Positions 36,539 to 38,192 of a DNA stretch of 38,192 nucleotides are shown piece by piece. The stretch is from Rhodospirillales bacterium CG15_BIG_FIL_POST_REV_8_21_14_020_66_15 (lineage in GTDB: Bacteria > Pseudomonadota > Alphaproteobacteria > Rhodospirillales > Casp-alpha2). The notes below the pieces were generated by a model, which was given only the letters and a program-made list of their open reading frames with translations, made no database searches and was not told the origin of the DNA. Position 1 is the stretch's first letter. Each line of letters opens with the position of its first letter. The DNA is taken from assembly GCA_002781745.1 (NCBI GenBank), contig PFFW01000016.1:1-38192 (forward strand), written 5' to 3'. The position numbers were made by a program, and so were the translations under genes.

Positions 36539-38192
36539 TTGAAGAAGCTCGCCATCGGCCTGTCGGTCTTTCTTGTCCTCGTCATCGGCACCTTGCTGAT
36601 CGGCCCGGGACTGGTGGACTGGAACCGATATACCGATCAGATCGCCGATCAGGTCGAGAAGGTGACGGGGCGCAAGGTGGTGATCGGCGGGCCGGTCACG
36701 GTGCAGGTGCTGCCGAGCCCACGCCTGCAGGTCGCCGACGTCCATCTGGCGAACATCGCCGGCTCCAAGGACGCGAGCATGGCGTCGCTGAAGTCACTTG
36801 AAGTCCGAATCGCGGCGGCGCCGCTTCTGGGCGGCAACGTGCGGGTCGAAACCGTGCGTCTGGTGCGTCCCGTGGTGCTTCTGGAACGTCTTGCCGACGG
36901 TCAGGTCAATTGGGATTTCGGCAAGCCGGGGGCGGAACCTGGAGCGGCGGCGTCCGCGGCCGACAAGCCCGCCGTCGCGGCCGGCAAGCCGGCGTCCGCC
37001 GTCGGCACCGGTGCGGCAGGCCCCGATATCGCGGTCGACAATTTCACGGTCGAGGACGGTATGATCGTCTATCGTGACCATCAGCGCGGGCGCGAGGAAA
37101 CCATCACCGACATCGACGCCCGTATCGCCGCCGCCAGTTTGAACGGTCCCGTCGAAAGCGAAGGCAAATTGACCCTGGGCGGGCGGCACCGCCTGGCCTA
37201 TTCCCTGAACGTGGCCGAGATCGTCCAGGGCCGGACCATCCCCCTCGTGTTCAACCTGAAGCTGGGCGAAGACACGGTCATCAAAATCGACGGCGGCGTG
37301 GTCAACGTGCCCGAGAAGCCGCGCCTGCGGGCCAAGGTCACGGGCCAGGGTCCCGACGTGGCACGGGCCATCGCCGCCGCCGCCGGGCCGGTTGACCTGC
37401 CCGTGAATCTGGCCAAGCCGTTCTCCCTTATGGGCAATCTGGAGGCGAGCGTCGACGGCGGACACGTGGAGGACCTTGAGGTCAAGCTCGACACCATGGA
37501 GTTCCGTATCGCCGCGAACGTGACGACCGGCGACAAGACCGTCGCGTCGCTTGCCCTCAAGTCCGGCTGGGTCGACCTCGATTCCCTGCTGACCCCGGCG
37601 CCGCCACCGGCCAAGTCCGCCGAACGCGCCAAGGGAGCGGATGGCAAGACGGTCCAGGCCGCCAAGCCGCTCGTCCCGGCGAAGCCGGCCACGCCGCCGC
37701 CGGCGATCTTCGATTTGCCGAAGAATGTCCAGGCCAACCTGTCCGTGCAGATCGATTCCCTGATCGTAAAGGGCAAGCCGGTAGAAGGCGTAACTCTCAG
37801 CGCCGACCTGGCCAACGGTGAATTGACCCTTAACCAGGCGACCGCGCAGCTTCCAGGCGATGCCGACGTCGGATTGTTCGGATTCCTCAGCGCCCGTGCC
37901 GGCAAGCCCCGCTTCGAGGGGCAGATCGAGACCCGCGCCAAGGATCTTGGCCCCGTGCTGGCCTGGGTAATGCCGGGCACCAAGATGCCGGCGGCGGCAC
38001 TCAAGGATTTCAGGTTCAAGACGCCGCTGATCGTCGACGGTGACTACGCGCAGCTTACGGGTATCGACGCCGCCGCCGGTGGTTCGCGCCTGACCGGCGC
38101 GGTGACCCTTGCCATGCAGGCGCGGCCGTCCTTCGGCGCCAACCTGACGCTCGACAAGATAGACCTGGACGCGCTGGCGCCGGCCGCCAAGG
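36539..38192 (+). CDS. AsmA-family protein, C-terminus beyond right edge
   Basis: The first 551 codons run off the window. The start is taken as TTG 36539 (GGGA about 8 nt upstream), giving a membrane anchor KKLAIGLSVFLVLVIGTLLI, then the AsmA signature WNRYTDQIADQVEKVTGRKV, then IGGPVTVQVLPSPRLQVADV. Typical AsmA beta-strand repeats follow (RVETVRLVRPVVLLERLADG, then NWDF). They are interrupted by Ala/Pro/Lys-rich low-complexity linkers at about 140-160 and 353-380. The latter carries KPATPPPA before a second beta module beginning NLSVQIDSLIVKGKPVEGVT. AsmA-like proteins are periplasmic, inner-membrane-anchored and linked to outer-membrane lipid homeostasis. The gap after the ATPase (105 bp) shows no clear terminator. 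Confidence 0.88.
   Translation, partial: MKKLAIGLSVFLVLVIGTLLIGPGLVDWNRYTDQIADQVEKVTGRKVVIGGPVTVQVLPSPRLQVADVHLANIAGSKDASMASLKSLEVRIAAAPLLGGNVRVETVRLVRPVVLLERLADGQVNWDFGKPGAEPGAAASAADKPAVAAGKPASAVGTGAAGPDIAVDNFTVEDGMIVYRDHQRGREETITDIDARIAAASLNGPVESEGKLTLGGRHRLAYSLNVAEIVQGRTIPLVFNLKLGEDTVIKIDGGVVNVPEKPRLRAKVTGQGPDVARAIAAAAGPVDLPVNLAKPFSLMGNLEASVDGGHVEDLEVKLDTMEFRIAANVTTGDKTVASLALKSGWVDLDSLLTPAPPPAKSAERAKGADGKTVQAAKPLVPAKPATPPPAIFDLPKNVQANLSVQIDSLIVKGKPVEGVTLSADLANGELTLNQATAQLPGDADVGLFGFLSARAGKPRFEGQIETRAKDLGPVLAWVMPGTKMPAAALKDFRFKTPLIVDGDYAQLTGIDAAAGGSRLTGAVTLAMQARPSFGANLTLDKIDLDALAPAAK

Overview
The window is GC-rich (coding DNA dense in GCC, GCG and GGC codons) with a few short AT-rich intergenic islands. 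Gene content points to an alphaproteobacterium, most likely Rhodospirillales-like: a 41-residue L36 of the alphaproteobacterial type, a three-subunit glycolate oxidase, an AsmA protein and a multi-PAS hybrid kinase. This placement is inference; there is no rRNA or tRNA gene to confirm it.

Layout. 1-7254 (minus): the first 1874 codons of a giant, extremely Ala-rich FecR-domain surface or secreted protein that runs off the left edge, preceded by a TolC-family outer-membrane channel gene. 7582-8739 (plus): an acyl-CoA dehydrogenase. 8760-13932: a 1507-aa membrane hybrid histidine kinase (five PAS-like modules, HisKA, HATPase, REC, Hpt) divergent from a single-domain response regulator. 13948-16096 (minus): a DMT-family permease followed by a class V aminotransferase. 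16268-17393 (plus): rpmJ (L36, too short for ordinary ORF calling) with a strong promoter, a structured 3' region, a terminator, then a SAM methyltransferase.

17514-26453 (plus) is the metabolic core: an IclR-family regulator, then gcl, hyi, glxR, glcD, glcE and glcF. With the glycerate 2-kinase at 32377-33642 these encode a continuous path: glycolate to glyoxylate (GlcDEF), two glyoxylate to tartronate semialdehyde plus CO2 (Gcl), to glycerate (GlxR, with Hyi interconverting hydroxypyruvate), to 2-phosphoglycerate (GckA). GGAA-N4-TTCC dyads lie upstream of both iclR and gcl and are candidate operators of the IclR protein.

26583-29244 (plus) carries an unknown exported protein, a TPR protein and a D-lactate-dehydrogenase-type FAD oxidase. 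29241-32199 (minus) is a MacAB-like exporter operon (adaptor, permease, ATPase) inserted between the glc genes and gckA. 33716-36433 is a P-type cation ATPase, and 36539 to the right edge is an AsmA-family protein.

No CRISPR array, insertion sequence, integrase, tRNA or rRNA was seen. The non-coding signals most worth checking are the iclR/gcl dyads, the leader between rpmJ and the methyltransferase, tandem dyads at 26472-26507, hairpins in the gaps of the gcl-glc cluster, and helical-phase direct repeats before the ATPase gene.
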